From: Citrifermentans bremense
Lineage (GTDB): Bacteria > Desulfobacterota > Desulfuromonadia > Geobacterales > Geobacteraceae
Reading direction: 5' to 3'
DNA: 64,000 bases
NCBI RefSeq assembly: GCF_014218275.1
Contig: NZ_AP023213.1
Span: 62,001-126,000 of the forward strand
The notes beneath the pieces are model-generated. The model was not told where the DNA came from. It ran no database searches and was given only the letters and a program-made list of their open reading frames with translations. The first letter of the stretch is position 1. Every line of letters starts with the position of its first letter. Below, in pieces: positions 1-9,104 of the stretch. Both the position numbers and the translations under genes were made by a program.

Positions 1-1
1 T

Positions 2-1600
2 TTGGGGGAGATCGTCCGCTTCGTGGAGCAGGAAAGCCCCGGCGCGCTCTGCTCGGTGCTCCTGGTGGACGACTCCGGCACCCGCCTGACCCATGGCGCG
101 GCACCGAGCCTTCCTGACTTCTACAACCAGGCCGTGGCCGGCTTGAGGATCGAACAGGGGATGGGCTCGTGCGGCACCGCCGCCTTCACCAAACAGCGCG
201 TGGTGGTCGAGGACATAGAGAACCATCCCTACTGGAGGAATTTCAAGCCGGCGCGGGACGCCGGCCTGCGCGCCTGCTGGTCGGAGCCGGTTCTCTCGCG
301 CGAGGGTGACGTTCTGGGGACCTTCGCCATCTATTACCGCAGTTGCCGCAGCCCCAGGGAAGGCGAGATCGCCCTGATCGAATCGGCCGCCCACATGGCC
401 AGCATCGCCATCGGCCGCATGCGCAGCGAGGAGAGCCGGCAAAAGCTCGAGGAGCAGATGCGCCAGATGCAGAAGATCGAGGCGATTGGGCAGCTGGCGG
501 GGGGGCTTGCCCACGACTTCAACAACCTCTTGACCCCCATCTTCGTCTACGCCGACATCGCCAAGCGGAGCTTCACCCCCGACGACCCCAACTGGAAGAA
601 GCTCGACGGCATCCTCGTCTCCGCCCATAAGGCGGCGGACCTCACCAAGAAGCTCCTTTCCTTCGGGCGCAAGCAGGTGCTCAATATGGAGGTGCTGGAG
701 CTGAACGACGTCATCAGCTCGCTTCTGGACCTGATGCAGCGGACCATCCGGGGCAACATCGAGATCAGGACCAACCTGACCGGCTATGGCGCCCCGATCT
801 TCGCCGACCGCGGCCAGATCGAGCAGATCCTGATCAACTTCGCCGTCAACGCCCAGGACGCCATCAAGGGAAACGGCAGCATCGTGATCGAGACCGGCAA
901 CGTGACCATCGACGACGAGTTCGCCCGGATGAACCCCGGCACCAAGCCCGGGCCGCACGTGCTGCTCTCCTTCACCGACGACGGCTGCGGCATGAGCGAG
1001 GGGGTGCTGGGACACATCTTCGAGCCCTTCTTCACCACGAAACCGGTGGGGCAGGGAACCGGGCTCGGTCTCGCTACGGTGTACGGGATCGTGAAGCAGC
1101 ATAACGGCTGGGTCAAGGTGGTGAGCCAGGTGGGCCAGGGGACCAGCTTCCTCCTTTACTTCCCGAGACAGGCGGCAAAGGCGAAGCAGGAGCCGGCTCA
1201 GCCGGAGCCGGCGGCGAAAATCGAGCAAAGGGACAGCTGCGCCACCATCCTCGTGGTCGACGACAACGAGAGCATCAGGGAGATGGCGCTGGAGCTGCTC
1301 CAGTCCTCGGGGCACCATGTCCTGATCGCGGAAACCCCGGCTCTCGCCCTGAAGCTGGTCGAGGAGCGCGATCTCCCGCTGGACCTGCTGGTGACCGACG
1401 TGGTGATGCCCGAGATGAGCGGGCCGGAGCTGTACGAGCGCCTTGCCCTCCTCCAGCCGGGGCTGCCGGTCCTCTACATCTCCGGCTATACCTTCGACGT
1501 CAAGGTGCATAACCCAAGGCAGCACAAGCAGGTGAGCTTCCTCCCCAAGCCGTTCACCTCGGAGCAGTTCATCGCAGTCATAGAAAAGGCAATCTCCTGA
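2..1600 (+). CDS. Hybrid sensor histidine kinase/response regulator with GAF domain (5' end cut)
   Basis: This is a cytoplasmic hybrid kinase: histidine autophosphorylation is followed by transfer to its own receiver. Seen: a GAF-like region over about residues 1-140 (GSCGTAAF, then a WSEPVLS segment), a short coiled coil, a HisKA box around LAHDFNNLL, HATPase motifs FTDDGCGM and [11 protein letters not shown], a Gln/Pro/Ala linker near 390-410, and a C-terminal receiver with phospho-acceptor Asp in [11 protein letters not shown] and conserved Lys in FLPKPF. No membrane segment is visible in the part present. The frame is open to the window edge and opens directly inside the GAF fold, so the true start probably lies upstream; the TTG at base 2 is only the first available codon. 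The input signal is unknown. It ends 278 bp before the next gene and no partner regulator is adjacent. Confidence 0.9.
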   Translation: MGEIVRFVEQESPGALCSVLLVDDSGTRLTHGAAPSLPDFYNQAVAGLRIEQGMGSCGTAAFTKQRVVVEDIENHPYWRNFKPARDAGLRACWSEPVLSREGDVLGTFAIYYRSCRSPREGEIALIESAAHMASIAIGRMRSEESRQKLEEQMRQMQKIEAIGQLAGGLAHDFNNLLTPIFVYADIAKRSFTPDDPNWKKLDGILVSAHKAADLTKKLLSFGRKQVLNMEVLELNDVISSLLDLMQRTIRGNIEIRTNLTGYGAPIFADRGQIEQILINFAVNAQDAIKGNGSIVIETGNVTIDDEFARMNPGTKPGPHVLLSFTDDGCGMSEGVLGHIFEPFFTTKPVGQGTGLGLATVYGIVKQHNGWVKVVSQVGQGTSFLLYFPRQAAKAKQEPAQPEPAAKIEQRDSCATILVVDDNESIREMALELLQSSGHHVLIAETPALALKLVEERDLPLDLLVTDVVMPEMSGPELYERLALLQPGLPVLYISGYTFDVKVHNPRQHKQVSFLPKPFTSEQFIAVIEKAIS

Positions 1601-1705
1601 AGCTCATGCAGTCTTTTGCTTTACTCCACAGGACTGGACACTCATAAAAAACGACGCCAAAGGATCTGTTCCAGGCACCCCCTAAAAACTTCCTCTCTCC
1701 CCAAT

Positions 1706-1730
1706 AATTAATTCTTAAACATAATTAATT
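1706..1730. promoter_or_regulatory. AT-rich repeated AATTAATT element upstream of the OmpA-like lipoprotein
   Basis: Two copies of the self-palindromic octamer AATTAATT (1706-1713 and 1723-1730) lie 17 bp apart, about 150 bp before the lipoprotein start, inside a markedly AT-rich stretch. It could be an operator or an UP-like promoter element. No convincing -35/-10 pair was found beside it. Confidence 0.25.
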
Positions 1731-1878
1731 CCGCCTTGTTGTAGACATGCACAGTCGCTGGTGTAACTTTTTTTGCATCTGGACTTCGCAAAGTCATACG
1801 CCACAACCGCGATTATTGTCCAGGCGCTGCCGGCTCTATGTCATGCCGGCACTGAATTTATTGCACAAGGAGAGGATT

Positions 1879-2904
1879 ATGAAACGGGAGAAGCTGATTG
1901 GGAAAGCCTTTCTGCTGGTAGCGCTGGGCGCGGCGGGAACCTTGTCTGGGTGTGCAAGTTACGAAGTGAACAACGGCCGCGGAAACATTCCGGGGTACTG
2001 GATCCGCTACGAGATGCAGGAGGCCGACCGCGCCATCGAGGCTGCGCGCGCCGACGGGAAAGCGGCGCTTTGCCCGGACGAGTTCAAGGAAGCCGAGGCG
2101 GCGAAGAACAACGCCTACGACGTCTTCCGGGCCTGCCATACCGAAGAGGGGGCAGCTCTGGCCAAACAGGCGACGGCGAAGGCCAAGGCACTCTGCCCGC
2201 CGAGACCGGCCCAGCCCGCTCCCAAGCCGGTGGTCGCTCCGCCGCCCCCGCCGCCTGCGCCCGCCCCCGAGGCTCCCACGGACACGCTGCTGATAAACCC
2301 CGGATCCGTGGTGAAGGGTGAGGCTGCAACCCTCAGCTGGACTTCGGCCAACGCGAGCAACTGCATCATCGAGCCGGGTGTCGGGCCGGTGCCGACGGCC
2401 GGGACCCTCACCATCACGCCTAACGACGATGCGCTCTACACCCTGACCTGCACGGGCCCCGGCGGCATTGCAAAAAGCGAGGCCAAAGTGGCGGTGACCG
2501 CCCCTGCGCCGGTCCCGGTTCCGGCGGTGGTGCAGCCCGAGGCGGCCCCGGTCAAGCTGTGCCAGCCGGCGGTGATCAACATCCAGTTCGACACCAACAA
2601 GTCAGACATCAAGCCCAAGTACCATGACGAGCTGAAGGTGCTGGCCGACTTCCTGAAGGAGTTCCCGAACGCCACCGGGACCATCGAGGGGCACACCGAC
2701 AGCGTCGGCGACAAGGCCGCCAACATGAAGCTCTCCCAGCGTCGGGCCGACAGCGTCAGGAAGTACCTGGTCGACAAGTTCGGCATCGCGCCGGAGCGGG
2801 TCAAGGCAGTGGGCTATGGCCCGACCAAGCCGGTAGCCGACAACAAGACCGCGGCAGGAAAGCAGAAGAACCGCCGCATCGAGTCTAACTTCCGCTGCGA
2901 CTAA
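1879..2904 (+). CDS. OmpA-family peptidoglycan-associated lipoprotein
   Basis: This is an exported lipoprotein of 341 aa expected to tether the outer membrane to peptidoglycan. The ATG at 1879 follows an AGGAG ribosome site and begins a signal peptide ending in lipobox LSGC, so it is preferred over an upstream in-frame ATG at 1747. The order is: helical segment (about 40-95), Pro/Ala-rich linker (about 110-135), a small beta-sandwich-like segment (about 140-205), a second Pro/Val linker, and a C-terminal OmpA-like domain with FDTNKSDIK, EGHTDSVGD, LSQRRADSVRKYL and KNRRIE, the signature of meso-diaminopimelate-binding OmpA domains. The gene stands alone and ends at a strong hairpin. The middle beta-sandwich is not usual in the short Pal proteins. 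Confidence 0.9.
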   Translation: MKREKLIGKAFLLVALGAAGTLSGCASYEVNNGRGNIPGYWIRYEMQEADRAIEAARADGKAALCPDEFKEAEAAKNNAYDVFRACHTEEGAALAKQATAKAKALCPPRPAQPAPKPVVAPPPPPPAPAPEAPTDTLLINPGSVVKGEAATLSWTSANASNCIIEPGVGPVPTAGTLTITPNDDALYTLTCTGPGGIAKSEAKVAVTAPAPVPVPAVVQPEAAPVKLCQPAVINIQFDTNKSDIKPKYHDELKVLADFLKEFPNATGTIEGHTDSVGDKAANMKLSQRRADSVRKYLVDKFGIAPERVKAVGYGPTKPVADNKTAAGKQKNRRIESNFRCD

Positions 2905-2929
2905 AAGAGCCTGAGCTGGTCTGAAAAGG

Positions 2930-2965
2930 AAAAGGCGCCCCTCGAATTTCGAGGGGCGCCTTTTT
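2930..2965. terminator. Bidirectional intrinsic terminator
   Basis: The near-perfect GC-rich hairpin GGCGCCCCTCGAA/TTCGAGGGGCGCC (2934-2946 with 2948-2960) is flanked by AAAA on the left and TTTTT on the right. It lies between the convergent lipoprotein and peptidase genes and can stop transcription from both sides. Confidence 0.9.
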
Positions 2966-2974
2966 CGTCGAGCC

Positions 2975-3979
2975 TTACTTCCCTGCCAGTTCCTCGACCA
3001 CCTTCCCGAGTCCCGGCACCACCCGCGCCAGTCGGTCGTAATCTATCTTCTCATAAGTGTCGGTGGGTTGGTGGTAGTGGGGGTAGCGGTAAAGGGCGGT
3101 GTCGGTGACCATCAGCGCCGGGTACCCTTGCTGCCAGAAAGCCCACTGATCGGACCACCCGATCCCGGGGATCAGGGCCGGTGCCGCCACCCCTTCGGAA
3201 GGGAACCGGGTAGAGCCCCGGAAAGAGCCGATCGCCTTGCGGAGCAGCGACTGCGAACTCCAGTTGCTGACGAAGCCGATGAAGTTGCCGGTGTCCGGAT
3301 AGAAACGGCCAAGCGGGGCCGGGTAGAGCTGGCTTTCAGGCTGGTCCGAGTAGTAGCCGATGGTCTCCAGCGACACCATCGCCACGATCTTCTCCCGCCT
3401 CTCCTTGGACCTGCGGGCGTACACCACGCTTCCCATCTCCTCGCCATGGAAAAAGGGGGCCTCCTCGTTGACGAAGGCGACGAAACGGAGGGTGCGGGCC
3501 GGATGCAAGCCGGCGCTACGCCTGGCGAGCTCGATCAGCGCGGCGACCCCCGAAGCGTTGTCGTTGGCGCCGGGAGTCCCCGGGGCCGAGTCGTAGTGCG
3601 CACCGATGACCACGATCTCCTGCGGCGCCGTGGTCCCCTTCACCTCTCCCTCCAGATTCGCTACCACCTTCCCGTCCACCGAATAGGATTGCTCGCTTAC
3701 CGAGAGCCCAGCTTTGCCGAGTTCGGCCCTGACGTAGTCGGAGGCGCGGACCAGGGAGCGGTAATGTGCCATGTTGCGCTCTCCGACGGTTCCGGCCAAA
3801 AAACCTACGTGCTGCTGCAGCCGCTCGCTAAGCAGCAGCTCCTCCCGCTGCAAAGGGGGAAGCGCTCCCCGGTAGGACTTCCCAGGCAGGACGATCATGG
3901 AACCTCCGGCTGTCGCGATGATTGCCAAAAGCAGCGCGCAGCTCCCGGCGAAAAGGGCCGGTGATTTTCCGTATGCCAT
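2975..3979 (-). CDS. M28-family zinc aminopeptidase, exported
   Basis: This is a predicted secreted metallo-exopeptidase of 334 aa. The ATG at 3979 is preceded by GGGAGGG and starts a signal sequence or membrane anchor; an in-frame start 69 bp upstream has no such site. Family M28 metal-ligand motifs are visible: IGAHYDS (His and Asp side), ANDNASGVAAL (bridging Asp), FVNEEAPFF (catalytic and ligand Glu) and a late HYHQPTDTYEKI segment carrying the final His. These proteins bind two zinc ions and remove N-terminal residues from peptides. Substrate specificity cannot be read from the sequence. It is monocistronic, convergent with the OmpA-like gene and divergent from ovoA. Confidence 0.88.
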   Translation of the reverse strand: MAYGKSPALFAGSCALLLAIIATAGGSMIVLPGKSYRGALPPLQREELLLSERLQQHVGFLAGTVGERNMAHYRSLVRASDYVRAELGKAGLSVSEQSYSVDGKVVANLEGEVKGTTAPQEIVVIGAHYDSAPGTPGANDNASGVAALIELARRSAGLHPARTLRFVAFVNEEAPFFHGEEMGSVVYARRSKERREKIVAMVSLETIGYYSDQPESQLYPAPLGRFYPDTGNFIGFVSNWSSQSLLRKAIGSFRGSTRFPSEGVAAPALIPGIGWSDQWAFWQQGYPALMVTDTALYRYPHYHQPTDTYEKIDYDRLARVVPGLGKVVEELAGK

Positions 3980-4211
3980 GTTCCCTCCCTCGCCCGCGTG
4001 CACGTCGCGCAGACCAGGTAAACATAAAATCCAGGGGCGGTTTGTCAACTGCGTGCGTCAAACTGGCGAGATCGCAGGAGCTCAGGCAGCAGCATCGACT
4101 TTTTCTGGTATAGTCACATCATGTAAAGATCGCACCAGGAACAACGAGTTCTACAGCCAGTAATTCAACTTTTTTGCCATAAATTAAAAACACGAAATAG
4201 TGAGTGACGCC

Positions 4212-6317
4212 ATGGATCTGAGAAAAACGCATTCGGTAATACTGACAGAAGGGGAACCTGAACAGAAAAGGGCGGAGATCCTGGAGTATTTCCATGCCAC
4301 CTTCACCGTTGACGAGCGACTCTATGAGACCCTGAAGGACGAGGAGGCCTTCTACATGAGGGCGGACAGGCTCCGGCATCCGCTCATCTTCTACTTCGGC
4401 CACACGGCAGCCTTTTTCGTCAACAAGCTCGTCATCGCCCGGGTCATAGACCGGCGCATCAACCCGCGCTTCGAATCGCTTTTCGCCGTCGGTGTCGACG
4501 AGATGTCCTGGGACGACCTGAACGAGTCGCATTACGACTGGCCCACCCCCGCCGAGGTGAAGAGCTATCGGGATCAGGTGCGCGACCTGGTGGATGGGCT
4601 GATCAAGACCCTGCCGCTTACCCTTCCCATCACCTGGGAGCACCCCTTCTGGGCCATCGTGATGGGGATCGAGCACGAAAGGATCCACCTGGAGACCTCG
4701 TCGGTGCTGATCCGACAGCTTCCCCTGGACCGGGTGCGGCGCCACGACTTCTGGGAGGTCTGCCGCGAGTCCGGAGAGCCTGCGGCAAACGAGCTGCTGC
4801 CGGTCGCCGCCGGCATGGTGCGGCTCGGCAAGGAGCAGGAGCATCCGCTCTACGGCTGGGACAACGAGTACGGAAAGCACGAGGCCCAGGTGGAGGCGTT
4901 CTCCGCCTCTAAGTTCCTGGTCTCGAACCGGGAGTACCTCTCTTTCGTCCAGGCTGGGGGGTACCGGGAGCGGGAGTGGTGGACGGAGGAGGGGTGGAAC
5001 TGGCGCAGCTTCAAAGAGGCCGAGCACCCGCTTTTCTGGGTGGAGCGCGAGGAGGGGTGGGGGCTTAGGACCATGCTGGAGGTGATCGACCTTCCCTGGA
5101 ACTGGCCGGTGGAGGTGAACTACCTGGAGGCGAAGGCGTTCTGCAACTGGCTCTCGGCAAAAAACGGCAAGTCGCTCAGGCTGCCGACGGAGGACGAGTG
5201 GTACCGCATGCGCGATCTGGCGGAGGTGCCGGACCAGCCTTGCTGGAACCGGGCGCCGGGGAACATAAACCTCGAATACTGGGCCTCCTCCTGCCCGGTG
5301 GACCGCTTCCCCTTCGGCGAATTCTTCGATCTTGTAGGCAACGTCTGGCAGTGGACCGAGACCCCCATCTACCCGTTCCACGGGTTCCGGGTCCATCCCT
5401 GGTACGACGACTTCTCGACCCCCACCTTCGATACGCGCCACAACCTGATCAAGGGGGGCTCCTGGATCTCCACCGGTAACGAGGCCACCCGCGATTCCCG
5501 GTACGCCTTCAGGAGGCACTTCTTCCAGCACGCAGGTTTGCGCTACGTCGAAAGCAGCCGGCCGGTGGAAATCCACGACGACCCGTACGAGACGGACGCG
5601 CTTGCCGCGCAGTACTGCGACGCGCACTACGGCCCCGGGCATTTCGGCGTCCCTAACTTCCCCAAGGCTTGCGCGGAGATCTGCCTGGAACTGACCCGCG
5701 GACGTACACGGGGGCACGCGCTCGACCTCGGATGCGCCGTGGGGCGCGCGAGCTTCGAGCTGGCGCGCGGTTTCGAGCGGGTGACGGGACTCGACTTTTC
5801 GAGCCGCTTCTTCCGGCTCGCCGCCAGGATGCAGGAAGAGGGGGGGCTCCGCTATGCGCTGCCGGAGGAAGGGGAGGTGGTTTCCTACCACGAGCTGGAC
5901 CTTGCGGTCCTGGGGCTTGCGGAGGTCAGGGAACGGGTCAGCTTTTTCCAGGCCGACGCCTGCAACCTCCCGGAGAAGTTCACCGGTTACGACCTGGTCC
6001 TTGCCGCGAACCTGATCGACCGCCTCTATTCGCCCCGCCGCTTCCTGAACGCGATACGGGAAAGGCTCAACCCCGGCGGGCTCCTGGTGATCGCTTCCCC
6101 CTACAGCTGGGACGAGGAGTACACCGCAAAGGACCAGTGGCTGGGGGGGTACCGGGAAGCGGGCGAGCCGGTGTGGAGTATAGATGGACTATCGCGGGAA
6201 CTTTTGCCATACTTCAACCCGCTCGGCGAGCCGCGCGATGTCCCCTTCGTGATCAGGGAGACGCGCCGCAAGTTCCAGCACAGCATCGCACAATTGACCG
6301 TATGGGAGCTTAAATGA
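4212..6317 (+). CDS. ovoA: 5-histidylcysteine sulfoxide synthase with fused methyltransferase (ovothiol biosynthesis)
   Basis: OvoA is a non-haem iron enzyme that couples cysteine to C5 of histidine using oxygen; its C-terminal domain later N-methylates the product to ovothiol. Seen: an N-terminal DinB_2-like domain with the facial-triad motif HERIHLE (H155, H159, E161 from the ATG at 4212), a central formylglycine-generating-enzyme-like domain (RLPTEDEW, LVGNVWQWTETP, LIKGGSW), and a C-terminal class I SAM methyltransferase (LDLGCAVGRASFELA near residue 505). At about 700 aa the length and order match full OvoA. A GTG at 4200 is an alternative start; neither has a strong ribosome site. It overlaps the next gene by 4 bp (ATGA), so the two are translationally coupled. 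Confidence 0.9.
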   Translation: MDLRKTHSVILTEGEPEQKRAEILEYFHATFTVDERLYETLKDEEAFYMRADRLRHPLIFYFGHTAAFFVNKLVIARVIDRRINPRFESLFAVGVDEMSWDDLNESHYDWPTPAEVKSYRDQVRDLVDGLIKTLPLTLPITWEHPFWAIVMGIEHERIHLETSSVLIRQLPLDRVRRHDFWEVCRESGEPAANELLPVAAGMVRLGKEQEHPLYGWDNEYGKHEAQVEAFSASKFLVSNREYLSFVQAGGYREREWWTEEGWNWRSFKEAEHPLFWVEREEGWGLRTMLEVIDLPWNWPVEVNYLEAKAFCNWLSAKNGKSLRLPTEDEWYRMRDLAEVPDQPCWNRAPGNINLEYWASSCPVDRFPFGEFFDLVGNVWQWTETPIYPFHGFRVHPWYDDFSTPTFDTRHNLIKGGSWISTGNEATRDSRYAFRRHFFQHAGLRYVESSRPVEIHDDPYETDALAAQYCDAHYGPGHFGVPNFPKACAEICLELTRGRTRGHALDLGCAVGRASFELARGFERVTGLDFSSRFFRLAARMQEEGGLRYALPEEGEVVSYHELDLAVLGLAEVRERVSFFQADACNLPEKFTGYDLVLAANLIDRLYSPRRFLNAIRERLNPGGLLVIASPYSWDEEYTAKDQWLGGYREAGEPVWSIDGLSRELLPYFNPLGEPRDVPFVIRETRRKFQHSIAQLTVWELK

Positions 6318-7471
6318 CCAAGAAGTTCGACTTCGACGAGATCATCGACCGGCGGGGCACCTCCAGCGAGAAATGGGACAAGTACCGCGACCGCGACATA
6401 ATACCGCTTTGGGTGGCGGACATGGATTTCCGCTCACCCCCCGCCGTCATCGAGGCGCTGCACGAGCGGGTGAGCCACGGGGTTTTCGGCTACACCGCCC
6501 CTTCGGAGAGCCTCGTCGAGGCGGTGCTCAAGTCGCTTGGGGACGAGTTCGGCTGGCAGGTGGCAAAGGAGTGGATCGTCTGGCTCCCCGGTCTCGTCAC
6601 CGGCTTGAACGTCGCCTGCCGGTCGGTGGGTGCTGCGGGAGACGACGTGATCACCTTCACCCCGGTCTATCCCCCCTTCATGTCGGCCCCGCCCCTTTCC
6701 GGGCGCAACGCGATCAACGTGCCGCTTGTCTGCGAAAAGGGGCGCTGGGGTTTTAACCTGGAGGATCTGGAGCGCGCGGTGACCCCGGCCACCAGGCTCC
6801 TTTTGCTCTGCTCCCCGCACAACCCGGTCGGGCGCGTCTGGAGCCGCGAAGAGCTGGAGCTGCTGGCGCAGTTCGCGCAAAGGCACGATCTCATCATCTG
6901 TAGCGACGAGATCCACGCGGGGCTGGTGCTGGAGGAAGGGGTGCGGCACATCCCGATCGCGACCCTCTCTCCGGAGACAGGCGCCCGCACCATCACGCTT
7001 TTCGCCCCCAGCAAGACCTACAACGTTCCGGGGCTCGGCTGCTCCTTCGCCGTCATCTCTGACGACGCGCTGCGCCGCGCCTTCAAAAAGGCGATGGGGA
7101 GGATCGTCCCCCATGTGAACCTCCTGGGGTACACGGCTGCCGAGGCGGCCTACCGGTACGGGGAGGAATGGCGCCAGGAGCTGATAGCCTACCTGCGCGG
7201 CAACCGCGACCTGGTCGCGCGGGAGGTGGCGCGCATGCCGGGGCTCGAGGTGGCGCCGGTGGAGGCGACCTACCTTTCCTGGATCGATGTGCGCGAAACG
7301 GGGATCGAGGATCCGGTCCGCTTCTTCGAGGAGGCGGGCGTAGGCCTTTCCGGAGGGAACGATTTCGGGCTGCCGGGGTACGTGAGGCTCAATTTCGGCT
7401 GCCGCCGGGAGCTCCTGGCCGAGGCGCTGCGGCGCATGCGGGTCGCGCTGGAGACGCGGGCAGGTATCTGA
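6314..7471 (+). CDS. ovoB: MalY/PatB-type PLP C-S lyase, probable OvoB sulfoxide lyase
   Basis: This is a fold-type I PLP enzyme of 385 aa of the MalY/PatB group. The PLP lysine is Lys234 in SKTYN; VADMDF near the N terminus, CSPHNPVGRVW and SDEIHAGL are typical of the group. The family cleaves C-S bonds. In ovothiol synthesis OvoB is the PLP lyase that splits the histidylcysteine sulfoxide to 5-thiohistidine. The 4-bp overlap with ovoA is the main reason for naming it OvoB rather than a cystathionine beta-lyase; sequence alone cannot separate the two. A strong terminator follows, so ovoA-ovoB is a compact two-gene operon. Confidence 0.82.
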   Translation: MTKKFDFDEIIDRRGTSSEKWDKYRDRDIIPLWVADMDFRSPPAVIEALHERVSHGVFGYTAPSESLVEAVLKSLGDEFGWQVAKEWIVWLPGLVTGLNVACRSVGAAGDDVITFTPVYPPFMSAPPLSGRNAINVPLVCEKGRWGFNLEDLERAVTPATRLLLLCSPHNPVGRVWSREELELLAQFAQRHDLIICSDEIHAGLVLEEGVRHIPIATLSPETGARTITLFAPSKTYNVPGLGCSFAVISDDALRRAFKKAMGRIVPHVNLLGYTAAEAAYRYGEEWRQELIAYLRGNRDLVAREVARMPGLEVAPVEATYLSWIDVRETGIEDPVRFFEEAGVGLSGGNDFGLPGYVRLNFGCRRELLAEALRRMRVALETRAGI

Positions 7472-7509
7472 TCGCATCCCGGCTTCCGGGAGATCGACCA
7501 AGAAAACGA

Positions 7510-7576
7510 AGGGCAGATCAAGCAGAGTATGGGGGGAAGCAAACCGCCAGCGAGCTGCTTGATCTGCCCTTTTTAT
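7510..7576 (+). terminator. Intrinsic terminator of the ovoAB operon
   Basis: A 16-bp perfect stem (AGGGCAGATCAAGCAG at 7510-7525 with its complement at 7555-7570) encloses a 29-nt loop and is followed by TTTTATTTT. Confidence 0.85.
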
Positions 7577-7834
7577 TTTGCGGAATTGTTTACCGGAAGT
7601 GGGGGTATTGCTTTTGCGAATCCAAGAAACAGCCTGTTCACGTTCGCGACGGTTTTGCGCTTTTCACTGTGATTTCGCTGAATTGAAACGCTTTGCGACA
7701 AGCTACAGTTAATCGCTCAATAAATATAATCAGCTTACCCTACTTATCCGGTTAAAAAAACAGTTGCAAACTTGACTGATTTAGTAGTATGTACTGTCTA
7801 CCTTTTTATCAAAACCTTACTCCGGAGGTAGGCA

Positions 7835-8812
7835 ATGGCAGTAAAACATCTGGTGCGGCTCCTTTCCGTTCTGGCGCTGATAACGGCCCTGGCGGGAACG
7901 TCCTGGGCAAAACCGCAGGCGCAAGGGTACAAGGGATATGCACGCGGCTCCGCCCTGATCACGGCGAAGGAGCTGAAGCAGCTCATCGACGCGAAGGACA
8001 AGAAGCTGGTCATCATCGCGGCGGAGAACGACGTCGAGTACCGCCTGGGCCACATTCCGGGTTCCTTCCAGGTGGACCGCCCTGCGTACGAGGCACCGGC
8101 TGCCACGCAGAACGGGGTGACCGGCAACCTGATCGACGCGGCAGGCTTCACCAGGCTCGCACAGGAGCTAGGCGTCAACAAGGATTCCAAGGTCGTAGTC
8201 TACGACACGAAGTACGACGCGACGCGTCTTTGGTGGGCCTTCCTGTACTACGGCAAGGGGGACGTGAGGGTCTTGGACGGCGGGATCAAGGCATGGAAGG
8301 ACGCAGGGTACGACACGGCGATCCTCGCGCCGGACGCAGCAAAGCGCGGGTCGTTCGTCGCCAGGGTCGCCCTGCCGCGCAGCAGGGTCGAGACCCCGGA
8401 AATCCTGGCGCTGAAAGATCCGGCCAGGGGGCAGCTCTGGGACAACCGGGACCGCAAGGAGTACTGCGGCGAGGAGCTGAAGAAGGGGGCTTACCGTAAA
8501 GGGCGCATCCCCTGGGGCAAGCACAGCGACTGGGCGATCTTCAAGAAGAAGGAGAACGCCGGCGAGTGGGTCAGCGCCGCCGAAGCGCAGGCGATCTTGA
8601 AGAAGCTGGGCGTGGACGGCAAGAAGGACCAGTATTTCTTCTGCCAATCAGGGGTACGCTCCACCCAGGCGATGTTCACCTTCTACCTGATGGGCTACCC
8701 GCTGAACAAGCTGCACAACTATGACAGCTCCTGGATCGGCTGGTCCAAGGACGCGAGCCTTCCCATCGAAACCGGCTGCGACCTGAACCCGGCGGTCGCG
8801 ACGGCGAGATAA
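7835..8812 (+). CDS. Periplasmic two-domain rhodanese-type sulfurtransferase
   Basis: The protein (325 aa) has a Sec signal peptide ending near SWAKP and two rhodanese domains. The N-terminal one (about 40-160) contains DVEYRLGHIPGS but no obvious catalytic cysteine; the C-terminal one (about 180-310) carries the active-site loop CQSGVRS with Cys270. Rhodaneses move sulfane sulfur from thiosulfate or similar donors to thiophilic acceptors, and this one would act outside the cytoplasm. GGAGG lies before the ATG. A possible TTGACT at 7772 with TGTCTA 17 bp downstream may be the promoter, but this is weak. It is monocistronic. Its position behind the sulfur-handling ovoAB genes may be coincidence because a terminator separates them. 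Confidence 0.88.
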   Translation: MAVKHLVRLLSVLALITALAGTSWAKPQAQGYKGYARGSALITAKELKQLIDAKDKKLVIIAAENDVEYRLGHIPGSFQVDRPAYEAPAATQNGVTGNLIDAAGFTRLAQELGVNKDSKVVVYDTKYDATRLWWAFLYYGKGDVRVLDGGIKAWKDAGYDTAILAPDAAKRGSFVARVALPRSRVETPEILALKDPARGQLWDNRDRKEYCGEELKKGAYRKGRIPWGKHSDWAIFKKKENAGEWVSAAEAQAILKKLGVDGKKDQYFFCQSGVRSTQAMFTFYLMGYPLNKLHNYDSSWIGWSKDASLPIETGCDLNPAVATAR

Positions 8813-8825
8813 AGGTCGCAATCCA

Positions 8826-8886
8826 AAATCCCCCCTGTCCCCCCTTCGCAAAGGGGGGGACGTTGGGGCTTATGCAGCGCTTTGGG
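8826..8886 (+). repeat. Interspersed GC-hairpin repeat, copy A
   Basis: An intergenic element with a CCCCCCTTCGCAAAGGGGGG hairpin flanked by AAATCCCCCCTGT on the left and an ACGT...TGCAGCGCTT tail on the right. The same arrangement occurs inverted at 29097-29153. This is a REP-like element; the rest of the 8813-9104 gap holds only the next terminator. Confidence 0.7.
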
Positions 8887-9013
8887 GAGATGTGCCCCAG
8901 GTTACACGTGACTCCCCTATGAACCTTCCGCCAAGGGGGGGCATCGCTCGCCATCCTTCGAGGGAAACAATCCCGGCCCGCCGGAATATCTATCCAAGCG
9001 TCGGCAACAAGAA

Positions 9014-9045
9014 AAGGCCCTCCGGCTGCAGCCGGGGGGCCTCTT
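9014..9045 (-). terminator. Intrinsic terminator of the multicopper protein gene
   Basis: A long GC-rich hairpin (AGGCCCTCCGGC, TGCA loop, GCCGGGGGGCCT) with T-rich sequence on the minus-strand exit side, about 60 bp after the stop of the minus-strand gene. Confidence 0.8.
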
Positions 9046-9104
9046 CTTTTACTGGGTGGAAGTGGCCCGGAAGGAGGTGCTCTCCTCCCGGGCCACGGTT
9101 GAGG

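Noticed and set aside
4119-5891. Long minus-strand open frame (590 codons) opposite ovoA
   Set aside because: It is antisense to a motif-complete ovoA, is rich in Pro/Arg/Val/Leu as expected for a GC-rich shadow, and has no ribosome site.
6314-7471. Cystathionine beta-lyase annotation for the PLP enzyme
   Set aside because: Possible by family, but the 4-bp overlap with ovoA makes the ovothiol sulfoxide lyase more likely.
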